Assembly: GCA_902613795.1 (NCBI GenBank)
Contig: CACMIP010000001.1
Span: 436,139-500,138 of the forward strand
Source of the DNA: an uncultured OCS116 cluster bacterium
Lineage (GTDB): Bacteria; Pseudomonadota; Alphaproteobacteria; Rhizobiales; TMED25
Length of the DNA: 64,000 bases
Direction of reading: 5' to 3'
The notes below the pieces were generated by a model. That model was not told the DNA's origin. It saw nothing but the letters and a program-made list of their open reading frames with translations, and did not search any database. The first letter of the stretch is position 1; each line of letters opens with the position of its first letter. Position numbers and translations under genes: made by a program. Below, in pieces: positions 18,382 through 27,169 of this stretch.

Positions 18382-19483
18382 AAATGTTAGCCAAAGGCAC
18401 CGGTTGGCCTGTTTCTGATGCTTCTGCCATAGCAAGAGTTACAGCCAAAGTTTGCCGAGCCTCTTTTGCTGTTGTGAGATGGCATTTCGCTCCTGTTGAT
18501 TGTGAGTCAAGCCATTCTTTTGTTTCATCTGCTATACGACCGAACATAATTCCATCTGCCCACTCACCAGAGGATCTACTACCCAAAAATGCTAAGTTTA
18601 ATTTTTGATCGGGAGCATAAGCATTGCTGTATCCATGTTCAGAATACATAATTTGATCTCGGTGATCATCATCTATTAGTATAACACCATCCCGACCCAT
18701 TACTTCAAGCCGAACACTTTGTCCTGTTGTTGGGAAGCCTCCCGGTAAGGCATAGCATATATCAAATGAAAAAACGGCTCCGGTTGAATATTTTACCATT
18801 GTTAAACTAATATCATCAACATCAAATCCTTGGTTTCTGAAGATAGTTCCATGACCCATTGCCTGAACTTCTACTGGTGAAACATCGGGACCAAGACACC
18901 ACCCAATATAATCAACGTTATAGGTAATAATATCCAATATTGGTGTTGCCTCTGGACATCTTTTAAGAATTTCAAGCATATTTGTTCTCGTGTTATAAAC
19001 ACGTGTCATACCACCTAGTATTGGACCAAGTTTTCCTTTCGAAATTTCATCATGTGCCACAAAATATTTTTGAAGAAATCGCTGGGAATAACCAATCCTC
19101 AGATCAACACCTTTTTCTTGAGCTAATTTTGATAACCGGTCACCATCGTCTATTGTCAGGGCGAGTGGCTTTTCAACTAATACCGACTTGCCTGCCATAA
19201 TTGCAGCTTCAACCGAGTCCCTGTGTTGATCTTCGGGCGTTGATACAATAACTACATCAACTCTTGGGTCATTAATTAATTCTAAATTATCCGTTGAATA
19301 TCCATTTGCCTTTGATATTTCGGCTAATTTTCTTGCTTGATCTTCATTGACGTCACCAACAACAAGATAGCTAACTGCAGGATGAAGAGATGCTAATCTT
19401 GCCCTGTGCGAGCCCATTCTTCCGGAACCCACTACAGCAACGCCTAATTGGCGCTTTTTGAACTCATTGCCTGAGAGGATCAT
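18380..19483 (-). CDS. Gfo/Idh/MocA-family NAD(P)-dependent oxidoreductase (copy 1)
   Basis: Sugar- or inositol-dehydrogenase-like enzyme of 367 residues. The Rossmann motif GSGRMG is at 19-24, STPEDQH near 81 and the family EKP motif at 104-106. The second half has the expected alpha/beta domain (GFDVDDISLTMVKYSTGAVFS, DGVILIDDDHRDQI). The start overlaps the TauD-type gene stop by 4 bases, so the two are translationally coupled. Likely oxidises a hydroxyl of a cyclic or sugar-like substrate, but the substrate cannot be read from sequence. Confidence 0.88.
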   Translation of the reverse strand: MILSGNEFKKRQLGVAVVGSGRMGSHRARLASLHPAVSYLVVGDVNEDQARKLAEISKANGYSTDNLELINDPRVDVVIVSTPEDQHRDSVEAAIMAGKSVLVEKPLALTIDDGDRLSKLAQEKGVDLRIGYSQRFLQKYFVAHDEISKGKLGPILGGMTRVYNTRTNMLEILKRCPEATPILDIITYNVDYIGWCLGPDVSPVEVQAMGHGTIFRNQGFDVDDISLTMVKYSTGAVFSFDICYALPGGFPTTGQSVRLEVMGRDGVILIDDDHRDQIMYSEHGYSNAYAPDQKLNLAFLGSRSSGEWADGIMFGRIADETKEWLDSQSTGAKCHLTTAKEARQTLAVTLAMAEASETGQPVPLANI

Positions 19484-20505
19484 GCAACTTCTTTCTTTGG
19501 AATCCCACCCCTCTCAACATAAGAGTATCTCTCCATTAAGTCTGGCGCTAAAGCTCTTCTGAATTCTTTTGGGAATGAAATCCACATTCTAAGTAGATGC
19601 CTTTTAAGCTTTGGATCCTCATGATCTATAAAGTCCTCTCTGGCATGTAATATCTGATGATTATTGATAAATTGTATATCACCTTCGTGAAAATCCATAG
19701 AAAGACGAAGTGACTCGCGCTCGCCAATTTCTTGGACAACATCGAGTGCCTCTCTTTGCATTTCTGTTAACCCAAGATGCTCACCGTGGCGCGTGACTGA
19801 CTCAAAAAAAGCTCGTGATGTAAGACGAGATGTCAGCTTTCCACCAAAATGACTGTACATTGGGCAAGTGTACCATGGTTGTTCACCTTCAGGATTTTCA
19901 CCTCTCCAATCAAGATTAAAAGGACTATGCAGTATATCTATAAGGTCAGGTCTCTCTTCCCTAATAACATTATGAATTGTTAGCGCTGACACTAGGAAGC
20001 TTGCGCCTCCTTTCTTTGCTTTTCTTTGACAAAATAAGCCCACAACATCAACAGGCAACTGATCTGAATGAAAATCCATTTTCAATGTAGTTTGATAGAG
20101 TCTTGTGGTAGGGTCAGACATCTTTTTCCCCTCATCAGTCACATGTCCAAGCAGATGTCCTCTTGTATTTTGCGATACAGGCCGGCCTAAATACAAACCA
20201 ATACCCCAATAAATTAATTCGCACTCTAGATCTGTGTACCTATCACGATCAATGCCTCTCAACAGAACAAATCCCAGTTGATTTTCCAAAACATCATATA
20301 AAGAGGTAATCTTTTTTGAGAGCGTTGGTAGACTGAAGTCTTCTTTGTTAAATGGTATACTTAAATTTCGTTCTTTTACCGATTGAAGCGCGCTATGTAT
20401 TTCTTCAAGTTCCACTTCATCTAAATGTATCAACCATTCACTTGAATTTTGAATATCAGGACCAAACCATGCAGCCCTCTCATTAATAAGACCATCATAT
20501 ACCAT
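19480..20505 (-). CDS. TauD/TfdA-family Fe(II)/2-oxoglutarate dioxygenase
   Basis: Predicted non-heme iron dioxygenase of 341 residues. The facial triad is visible: H146 and D148 in DFHSDQLP, and H287 in NNHQILHARE. An Arg in KRHLLRMW (R302 or R306) should bind 2-oxoglutarate. Family members hydroxylate taurine, chlorophenoxyacetates, carnitine precursors and similar compounds. It is sandwiched between terC (abutting upstream) and Gfo/Idh/MocA copy 1 (4-base overlap), so it probably hydroxylates a compound that the dehydrogenase then oxidises. The exact substrate is unknown. Confidence 0.87.
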   Translation of the reverse strand: MVYDGLINERAAWFGPDIQNSSEWLIHLDEVELEEIHSALQSVKERNLSIPFNKEDFSLPTLSKKITSLYDVLENQLGFVLLRGIDRDRYTDLECELIYWGIGLYLGRPVSQNTRGHLLGHVTDEGKKMSDPTTRLYQTTLKMDFHSDQLPVDVVGLFCQRKAKKGGASFLVSALTIHNVIREERPDLIDILHSPFNLDWRGENPEGEQPWYTCPMYSHFGGKLTSRLTSRAFFESVTRHGEHLGLTEMQREALDVVQEIGERESLRLSMDFHEGDIQFINNHQILHAREDFIDHEDPKLKRHLLRMWISFPKEFRRALAPDLMERYSYVERGGIPKKEVA

Positions 20506-21198
20506 CTAATTACTTCCTTTTTCTCTAAACTTCGAAATAAAATATGAACAAGCAACAACAATCATAGCACACGCGATTGATGCTTGTAAAATATTATCCT
20601 TTGTGACGAATGGCAATAAACCTTGGGTACCAATGTCCGTGAAAAGTAAATGCCCAGCAATCCACCCGAGTAGAGCCCCACCAAACCATATCAAAATTGG
20701 TAATTTCGTAAATACCCTCAGCAGAAATGCACTACCGATGAATAGCAAAGGAATGGAAAATAATATTCCAAAAATAATTAAAATTACCGATCCATGAGCT
20801 GCAGCAGCTACAGCAAGTACATTATCCAAACTCATTGCTGCATCTGCGATCGCGATAGTTAAGATAACCTTCCATAAAGTCTTAGCCTCGCCATGCTCTG
20901 GCTGATCACTCTCTTTTTCTGGCAATATCAGCTTTATTGCAATCCACAGTAATAAGATACCGCCAACTGTTCTGATGTAGGGCATGTCAAGAATCAGAGT
21001 GATTATGCTTGCAAAAAATATTCTTAAAATAATTGCAGTTGCAACTCCAAAAACCATGCCAATTTTCTTCTGATGTTCAGGCAACCCTCGGCATGCAAGG
21101 GCAATAACAATGGCATTATCCCCGCTCAATATTAAATCAATCCATATAATTTGGAGAATTGGAATTAAATCAATATTTGAAAGTATATTCTGTATCAT
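20506..21198 (-). CDS. TerC-family integral membrane protein (YjbE-like)
   Basis: Membrane protein of 230 residues with about seven hydrophobic segments. LSGDNAIVIALACRGLP near 24-40 and DAAMSLDNVLAVAAAAHGS near 118-136 are the two Asp-containing TerC repeats, which in studied members serve metal (notably Mn) export. It abuts the TauD-type gene (stop at 20506, next start at 20505), so it appears cotranscribed with the dioxygenase. A metal-handling role beside an iron enzyme is tempting but unproven. It starts 24 bases after Gfo/Idh/MocA copy 2. Confidence 0.88.
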   Translation of the reverse strand: MIQNILSNIDLIPILQIIWIDLILSGDNAIVIALACRGLPEHQKKIGMVFGVATAIILRIFFASIITLILDMPYIRTVGGILLLWIAIKLILPEKESDQPEHGEAKTLWKVILTIAIADAAMSLDNVLAVAAAAHGSVILIIFGILFSIPLLFIGSAFLLRVFTKLPILIWFGGALLGWIAGHLLFTDIGTQGLLPFVTKDNILQASIACAMIVVACSYFISKFREKGSN

Positions 21199-21222
21199 TT
21201 AATTATGAGATATACCATCGCA

Positions 21223-22272
21223 TTATACAAAATCATTTCTTGGTAAAGACACAGGCTCACCAAGCTTCACAGACATATCTGCAGCTTGAGATACTTGCAT
21301 AACTAACTTTGCCTCTTCACCCGAGATCATAACAGGATGATCAAAAACTATTGCACTCAAGAAGTGATTAATCTCTTCGTGCATTGAACCTGCAAAAACA
21401 TGATCTATCTGCTCACCAGGCATGGATGACATTGGATATTGTATGCCGTCCTTAATCGTACTCAACTGAATATCTTTATGAGAGTCATCTATTGTTAGTG
21501 TCCCCTCCGTTCCAACAATCTCAATAAATGCCTGTACATAATTTGGAGTGTGAGGAGGTAGAATCCAACCAATACCAACAGTTATAGTTGTTCCATCATC
21601 CATTGTTATCATGCACCACTGATGATCGGGGTTGTTGCTATTCTTTGAAAATAGCTTACCTGATGTTTGAGAGTAAACCCTTACAGGTTTTCTTGGCTGC
21701 ATTGCCCAAAGTATGTAATCAAAATCATGAACTCCAGCGATAGATGCAGGCGATAGATCGGATCGACCGGTTATCTTCATTCCTAATTCTCGTGTAGAAT
21801 GGCGTGATATTAAACAAGTTACAGGATCCCCGATCAAACCACCTTTTAGTGCTTTGTTCATATACGCATATCTGGGATCAAATCTTCGTGAATATCCAAT
21901 CGTTAATTTTAAATTATTTTTTTTTGCTAATTGGAGCGCCTCATCTGCTTCTTTTATGGTTGGAGCAAGTGGTTTTTCAACAAATACGTGTTTTCCTCTC
22001 TCAAGGCACTCCATCACTAGAGGAAATCGTTTTGTCTCAGGAGTCATTGATATTACAATCGCATCAACGCCATTATCATCAACGAGATCTTGCCAGTTAT
22101 CAGTAATTATGTCAGGTTCAAGTTCAGCTTGCAGCTCTTGCTGCCTTTTCTCGTCAATTTCTGCAATATATAATTTATCAACAATCGGATTTTTCTTCAC
22201 GGCAGTGGCCCGAATTCCACCAACCCATCCAACACCAACAACACCTACATTTATTTGATTGATTTTCGCCAT
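21223..22272 (-). CDS. Gfo/Idh/MocA-family NAD(P)-dependent oxidoreductase (copy 2)
   Basis: Dehydrogenase of 349 residues. GVGWVG at 13-18 is the nucleotide turn and EKP at 99-101 the catalytic-loop motif; IGYSRRFDPRYAYMNKAL is a family motif that follows. A C-terminal domain has GTEGTLTIDDSHKDIQL. It is first in a minus-strand run of four genes (this gene, terC, TauD-type, copy 1). It is clearly diverged from copy 1, so it probably acts on a different intermediate. It is divergent from the MmgE/PrpD gene, with a 130-base shared upstream region. Confidence 0.88.
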   Translation of the reverse strand: MAKINQINVGVVGVGWVGGIRATAVKKNPIVDKLYIAEIDEKRQQELQAELEPDIITDNWQDLVDDNGVDAIVISMTPETKRFPLVMECLERGKHVFVEKPLAPTIKEADEALQLAKKNNLKLTIGYSRRFDPRYAYMNKALKGGLIGDPVTCLISRHSTRELGMKITGRSDLSPASIAGVHDFDYILWAMQPRKPVRVYSQTSGKLFSKNSNNPDHQWCMITMDDGTTITVGIGWILPPHTPNYVQAFIEIVGTEGTLTIDDSHKDIQLSTIKDGIQYPMSSMPGEQIDHVFAGSMHEEINHFLSAIVFDHPVMISGEEAKLVMQVSQAADMSVKLGEPVSLPRNDFV

Positions 22273-22402
22273 AAAATATACTTAACAACAAATATTTAGC
22301 AACATCAAGCCTAAAGATATATTCCTTATTGGTATTGACAGATCATCTATTATTAGTAACCTATTATACTTGATCAAAGATATACAGCGAGGGAGACAAA
22401 AA

Positions 22403-23785
22403 ATGGATATCGCAAGACAATACGCTGAGTATGCCAAAAATTTAGATTATAATGACCTGCCCGAAGAAGTAATATTGCATGTTAAAAAAGCAGTACTAGA
22501 CATCATGGGTAATGATATTGGTGGCTACGAATGGATGGAATCAGGGCCATCAATTATAGATGGTATAAGGGTAATTAATAGAGGTAATGGCGGCGCAACT
22601 GTCCTTGCAACAGGTGAGAGCATGGCTCCTGAATGGGCTTCTTTCGCAAATGCTTCGATGGCTCACAGCCTTGATTATGACAATCACCACGCCAAAGGAG
22701 TTATTCACGCTGGCGGTTCAGTTGTAAATTGCGCTCTCGCTGCTGCCGAAGAAAATAATTCTAATGGAAAAGAACTTATCGTCTCCGTGGTGATAGGCTA
22801 CGAAATTGCCTGCAGGCTTGCAATGGCATTGGGACCTCACTCCTCACATGAAATGGGATTTCATCCAACAGGTACCTGCGCAACATTTTCGGGCTCTGCT
22901 ATAATTGGCCGAAATAGAAAAATGTCTGAGGATGAGATTGTAAATGCGATGGGCTTGAATGGCTCCCAAGCGGCTGGATCCATGCAGTACGTGGTAAATG
23001 GAGCATGGAATAAGCGGACACATCCTGGTATAAATACTCACAGCAGTTTTATTGCAGCTACTTTGGCACAATCTGGTTTTATTGGCGCCGCTGAAGTTTT
23101 TGAGGGTAAGCAAGGATTTTTGCAAGGTTATGCTCTCAGACCAATTCCAGAAAATGCAACAAAAACACTTGGCAAGAGTTATGAAACTCTTGAGAATGCA
23201 ATAAAGCCATTTCCTTTATGTCGATATAATCATCAAACACTTGACTTGGTAATTGATTATCAAAAAGAAAACAACATAGATACAAAAAAGATATCTTCAA
23301 TCACTATTGATATGCCAAAATATGGCGTACAACTATGTGGTTCTCCCATTGAGCAAAAAAGGAATCCGCAATCTCCTGTTGATGCACAATTTTCTGGTTG
23401 TTTTGCAGTTGCACTAGCGCTAACTCAGCAAAGAGCTGATATGACAACCTTCACTGGTGCTCTTGATAGAGGATTATCGGATGAATTTAAAAGGCTTATG
23501 TCAATAACAAACATAGAGCAAGCCGATGACTTAGATGCCATTCATCCAGAGTTCTGGCCAGGAAGGGTCAAAATGATAATTGATGGTGATGAGGTTGAGC
23601 TCTATGGCAAACACATGCGCGGAGAAAGAGAGAGGCCAATGACCATTGAAGAAGTTCAGGATAAATTTAGAGATCTCAGCCCAAAGCATGATGAGAAAAA
23701 TAGAAAGGAAGTTTTTGACGCAATAAATAATCTAGAAAACGCGTCGATTGATGATCTTCTAGCACCACTAAGAAAAACTAGTTAA
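22403..23785 (+). CDS. MmgE/PrpD-family protein
   Basis: Member of the MmgE/PrpD family, which includes 2-methylcitrate dehydratase, cis-aconitate decarboxylase and other enzymes of small polycarboxylic acids. NASMAHSLDYDNHHAKGVIHAG and FHPTGTCATFSGSAI are strongly family-like. I choose ATG at 22403 (460 residues), 6 bases after GAGGGAGA; an upstream in-frame start at 22370 lacks a site. It heads a plus-strand run of four genes. No methylcitrate-cycle genes are nearby, so the propionate role is not supported. Substrate unknown. Confidence 0.88.
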   Translation: MDIARQYAEYAKNLDYNDLPEEVILHVKKAVLDIMGNDIGGYEWMESGPSIIDGIRVINRGNGGATVLATGESMAPEWASFANASMAHSLDYDNHHAKGVIHAGGSVVNCALAAAEENNSNGKELIVSVVIGYEIACRLAMALGPHSSHEMGFHPTGTCATFSGSAIIGRNRKMSEDEIVNAMGLNGSQAAGSMQYVVNGAWNKRTHPGINTHSSFIAATLAQSGFIGAAEVFEGKQGFLQGYALRPIPENATKTLGKSYETLENAIKPFPLCRYNHQTLDLVIDYQKENNIDTKKISSITIDMPKYGVQLCGSPIEQKRNPQSPVDAQFSGCFAVALALTQQRADMTTFTGALDRGLSDEFKRLMSITNIEQADDLDAIHPEFWPGRVKMIIDGDEVELYGKHMRGERERPMTIEEVQDKFRDLSPKHDEKNRKEVFDAINNLENASIDDLLAPLRKTS

Positions 23786-23811
23786 TTATTTAATTTAGGA
23801 GAATACAATAG

Positions 23812-24912
23812 ATGTTTAAAATTGCAAAAATTGAAGCTTGTGCTGTAGCTATACCATTAAAAATGCCGATAAAAATGTCAGGTATTTTAATAGAAACTTG
23901 CGATAACCTCATTGTTAAAGTAACAGATACTGAGGGAAATGTTGGCTGGGGAGAGGCTTCATCAGCGCCAACAATGACTGGAGAAACAGTTGAAGGGCTG
24001 GTGGCTGCAACCAATTTCATGGCGCAGCGGCTTGAAGGAACTGAGATACAAGACCAAAATCAACTTGTCACAACCATCGAGCCTTTAATGGTTGCAAATC
24101 ATAGTGCTAAATCTGCCATTGATGGAGCACTTTACGATCTTATCGGAAAGCACACCAATAAACCGATGTATGAGCTTCTTGGAGGCAAAAAAAGGGATCA
24201 AGCTCCAATGTTTTGGATGATTGCAGGGAGTAAGGATGAAATGGAATTAGCGCAAGCAAGAATAGATGAAGGATACATAGCCTTTAAAGTTAAGGTTGGT
24301 CCAAATCCTCCTGAATACGATCTTGAACGCTCGGAAAAATCAAGAAAAATTTGTGGTGACAATGTTCATGTCTCAGCTGATGCAAACCAGGGATATAGCC
24401 CAGAGAATGCATTTATATTTGCCAAAGGCGCAGGTAATGCAGGCTTAGATTTTTTTGAGCAACCAGTCCATGGACACGATATTAAGTCCATGAGCAAATG
24501 CGCAGAACTATGTGATGTTCCAATTGGTGCGGACGAGGGTATTCATTCCATCGAAGACATACAAAAACATTATGATGCAAGTGCAGCCATGGGCGGAAGT
24601 CTCAAGCTGATAAAGCTTGGAAGTGCTCAGGGAGTTATGGAAGGTGCAAGATTAATGCAGTCATTATCAATGTCAGTTAATTTGGCCGGTAAGACAGCCG
24701 ATACTAGTATAGCAAGCGCTGCAATATCTCATTTAGCTGTTTCATTGCCAACACTAGAATGGGATGCAAGCGTTACAAATCAATATTTAACTGATGATAT
24801 TGTCAAGAACCCAATACCGGTCGTTAATGGTCACATAGTAACTCCTGACGGACCAGGTCTCGGTATCGAAGTGGATGAGAGTAAAATCGATCAATACAGA
24901 AGAGCTGTCTAA
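23812..24912 (+). CDS. Enolase-superfamily enzyme, muconate-lactonizing subgroup
   Basis: Mandelate-racemase/muconate-lactonizing-enzyme family protein of 366 residues. The catalytic set is complete: KVK at 159-161, metal ligands D190 (SADANQGY), E216 (FFEQP) and D241/E242 (GADEGI), and a second lysine at 265 or 268 (LKLIKLG). Lysines on both sides of the barrel mark the MLE subgroup, which holds cycloisomerases, dipeptide epimerases and o-succinylbenzoate synthases. A GGAG site precedes the ATG. The 3-base gap to the next gene indicates an operon. Substrate unknown. Confidence 0.9.
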   Translation: MFKIAKIEACAVAIPLKMPIKMSGILIETCDNLIVKVTDTEGNVGWGEASSAPTMTGETVEGLVAATNFMAQRLEGTEIQDQNQLVTTIEPLMVANHSAKSAIDGALYDLIGKHTNKPMYELLGGKKRDQAPMFWMIAGSKDEMELAQARIDEGYIAFKVKVGPNPPEYDLERSEKSRKICGDNVHVSADANQGYSPENAFIFAKGAGNAGLDFFEQPVHGHDIKSMSKCAELCDVPIGADEGIHSIEDIQKHYDASAAMGGSLKLIKLGSAQGVMEGARLMQSLSMSVNLAGKTADTSIASAAISHLAVSLPTLEWDASVTNQYLTDDIVKNPIPVVNGHIVTPDGPGLGIEVDESKIDQYRRAV

Positions 24913-24915
24913 GGT

Positions 24916-25914
24916 ATGGATACGGTAAATCTTGGAATAATTGGGCTTGGGAATTGGGGAAATAAGCTTGCGACATCGTTGCAAAAAATTCCAGAAGCAA
25001 ATTTAATTTCATGCTTTGCTAGAACTCAGAAAAAGAGGGAGGACTTCGCAAATAAACATAACTGTGTTGCTAAGGAGAGCCTAGATCAGCTTCTTGAAGA
25101 TAAGGATTTAGATGGGGTAATAATATCGACACCACACTCAACACATAAAGGCTTAATTCTCGAAGTTGCGAACTCGAAAAAACATATAATGGTTGAAAAA
25201 CCTCTGACACTAAATAGCGATGACGCAAAAGTTTGTATTGATTGTGCCAAAAAAAATAATGTCTTTATACAAGTTGCTCACTATAGGCGCCTCTTGCCAG
25301 CCACTAGGCTTCTAAAAAAATATATTGAAGATGGTCGGCTTGGTAGAATCCACCATTTTGAGTCAAATTTTAGCCGACCCTTCGGACCAGACCCAAATCG
25401 TCCATGGAGAGACTCGGAAGATGAAGCACCGGCTGGTGCATTTACTGCATTAGGCGTTCACATGATTGATAATCTATTTTATCTTGGAGGAAATTTTGAA
25501 AAATTGTGTGCACTCAGCAGCATTCTTGATAATAGTTCCCCTTTAGATGACATAACAACGGTAATGATTAAATATGAAAGCGGAGCGCATGCAGTAATTA
25601 ACACGTCTCTTCGGCTTCCGTTTATAGCATCAATTTCAGCGCATGGCGACAAAGGTTCCGCTTGGAGTCTCGCAGATGGCTCAAAGTTCTTATTCCAAGG
25701 TATCAATGAAGAGACGCAGACTGAAGTCACTGTCAATCAACTCGATGGAGTAATTGAGAATTTAAAAAATTTTTGCAGCTCAATAAAAACCTCAACTGTT
25801 CCTGAAACTTCAGGATATGAGGGACTCAAAGTTGTTCGGGCTTTAGAGGCAATAACTGAGTCTGTGGAAGCAAATAACTCTTTCATTGACATAAACCTGA
25901 AGAGGTGGTCGTGA
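24916..25914 (+). CDS. Gfo/Idh/MocA-family NAD(P)-dependent oxidoreductase (copy 3)
   Basis: Dehydrogenase of 332 residues. GLGNWG at 10-15 is the dinucleotide turn and EKP at 94-96 the catalytic-loop motif; AHYRRLLPATRLLKKYI matches the substrate-loop segment. The C-terminal sheet (DDITTVMIKYESGAHAVINT) is complete. It starts 3 bases after the MLE-subgroup enzyme and ends in a 4-base overlap (GTGA) with the next dehydrogenase. It is divergent in sequence from copies 1 and 2, so this is not a recent tandem duplication. Confidence 0.88.
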   Translation: MDTVNLGIIGLGNWGNKLATSLQKIPEANLISCFARTQKKREDFANKHNCVAKESLDQLLEDKDLDGVIISTPHSTHKGLILEVANSKKHIMVEKPLTLNSDDAKVCIDCAKKNNVFIQVAHYRRLLPATRLLKKYIEDGRLGRIHHFESNFSRPFGPDPNRPWRDSEDEAPAGAFTALGVHMIDNLFYLGGNFEKLCALSSILDNSSPLDDITTVMIKYESGAHAVINTSLRLPFIASISAHGDKGSAWSLADGSKFLFQGINEETQTEVTVNQLDGVIENLKNFCSSIKTSTVPETSGYEGLKVVRALEAITESVEANNSFIDINLKRWS

Positions 25915-26807
25915 AAATAAAAAAAATAGGGCTAATCGGTATGGGTTTAATGGGGCAAGCATTTATAAAAAATCTTGTCAAGGCACAGATACATGTCCAG
26001 GGATTTGATACTGATCAAGAAAGAATGTCCCAACTTAAAGACATCGGTGGCACCCCATTGAACTCACCACATCTTGTCGGTAAGGATGTAGATTTTGTAT
26101 TAACCTCACTTCCAAATAGTACAATTGCGAGGGATGTGTTCTTCGGTGATGGAGGGCTTGCAGATAATAACTATCGTGATTTAATTGTCTGCGATACAAC
26201 AACATCAAGACCGGAGGATAGCGAGGATATCGCCCGAGAACTGTCAAATTTTGGGATACATTTTTTAGATACAGCTGTAAGTGGAACAAGCGCGATGGCA
26301 GAGGTAGGAGATTTGGTTATCATTGCTGGTGGCTCAAAAGAGATATACGACAGGGCAATTCCAATATTAAATACATTTTCTAGAGCATCATACTATATGG
26401 GCCCATCTGGGTCGGGAGCGCGAACAAAACTTGTTATAAATCTTGTTTTAGCAGGAAACCGTCTTTCGCTAGCGGAAGGGCTTGTATTGGGAGAAAAGTC
26501 AGGTTTAAACCTTGATTCATTACTCGCAGTCGTAAAAGATGGCGCATGCTCATCGAAAACAATGATTGATAAAGGGCCCAAGATGATCGATGGTGATTTC
26601 AAGACACAAAGCCTTGTCACAAATGTACTTAAAGACTCCAGATTAATGCTTGAGCAAGGACAAAAATTTGGTTCGCCAATGTTAATGACAAATATCTGGT
26701 CTCAACTCATGCAGGCCTCAGAAGAGGCAGGTTATGGGGAGAAAGATGTCACAAGCTTTATTGAAATCCTTCGAGGTATGGCGGGACTTAATAGTAGGAT
26801 AGATTGA
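25911..26807 (+). CDS. 3-hydroxyisobutyrate-dehydrogenase-family oxidoreductase
   Basis: Beta-hydroxyacid dehydrogenase of 298 residues. The nucleotide turn GMGLMG is at 10-15, the substrate motif DTAVSGTSAMAE at 120-131, and the catalytic lysine K173 in GSGARTKLVIN. I start it at GTG 25911, which overlaps the previous stop as GTGA with AGAGG 6 bases upstream; a GTG at 25905 is also possible. It is the last gene of the plus-strand run and lies 9 bases from the 3' end of tRNA-Phe. It probably oxidises a 3-hydroxy acid made by its neighbours. Confidence 0.89.
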   Translation: MKIKKIGLIGMGLMGQAFIKNLVKAQIHVQGFDTDQERMSQLKDIGGTPLNSPHLVGKDVDFVLTSLPNSTIARDVFFGDGGLADNNYRDLIVCDTTTSRPEDSEDIARELSNFGIHFLDTAVSGTSAMAEVGDLVIIAGGSKEIYDRAIPILNTFSRASYYMGPSGSGARTKLVINLVLAGNRLSLAEGLVLGEKSGLNLDSLLAVVKDGACSSKTMIDKGPKMIDGDFKTQSLVTNVLKDSRLMLEQGQKFGSPMLMTNIWSQLMQASEEAGYGEKDVTSFIEILRGMAGLNSRID

Positions 26808-26816
26808 AAAAATTTA

Positions 26817-26892
26817 TGGTGCCCTGACCTAGATTTGAACTAGGGACACAACGATTTTCAGTCGTTTGCTCTACCAACTGAGCTATCAGGGC
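26817..26892 (-). tRNA. tRNA-Phe (anticodon GAA)
   Basis: A 76-base cloverleaf read on the minus strand. The acceptor GCCCTGA pairs with TCAGGGC, then discriminator A and an encoded CCA. The anticodon stem-loop ACGACTGAAAATCGT shows GAA. TTCAAAT is the T-loop and the D-loop contains GTTGGTAGA. Its 3' end faces the accessory gene block at 16.9-26.8 kb. Confidence 0.96.
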
Positions 26893-26924
26893 ACATGATA
26901 TTCCTATTTATATGAATTTTTTAA

Positions 26925-27128
26925 TTAGAAGTCTAGCTTATCTTTTTTTATTATATCAATTATCTCAGGGTTCTCATTAATCATTTCATCATTCACTTTT
27001 TCACCTGGTATATAATATTTTCCGGTTAGCCAATTGCCCAGATCTTTGTTTGCGCATTTCTCTGAACAAAAGGGCTCGAATTTCGTGCTAGATAATTGTT
27101 TGCACATTGGGCATTTTTCTTTTTTCAT
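26925..27128 (-). CDS. yacG: DNA gyrase inhibitor / zinc-ribbon protein YacG
   Basis: Small zinc protein of 67 residues. The four cysteines C6, C9, C21 and C25 (CPMC and CSEKC) form the YacG zinc site, and DLGNWLTGKYYIPG is the conserved segment after it. In E. coli YacG binds GyrB and inhibits gyrase. It lies between tRNA-Phe and the unknown membrane protein, downstream of maf, a conserved alphaproteobacterial neighbourhood. Confidence 0.93.
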   Translation of the reverse strand: MKKEKCPMCKQLSSTKFEPFCSEKCANKDLGNWLTGKYYIPGEKVNDEMINENPEIIDIIKKDKLDF

Positions 27129-27169
27129 AACCTATATCCACATTATTAGCTGTAAATTAATTACTATTT

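Noticed and set aside
22403..23785. 2-methylcitrate dehydratase PrpD of propionate metabolism
   Set aside because: No prpB, prpC or acn-like genes are nearby and the family has several other activities.
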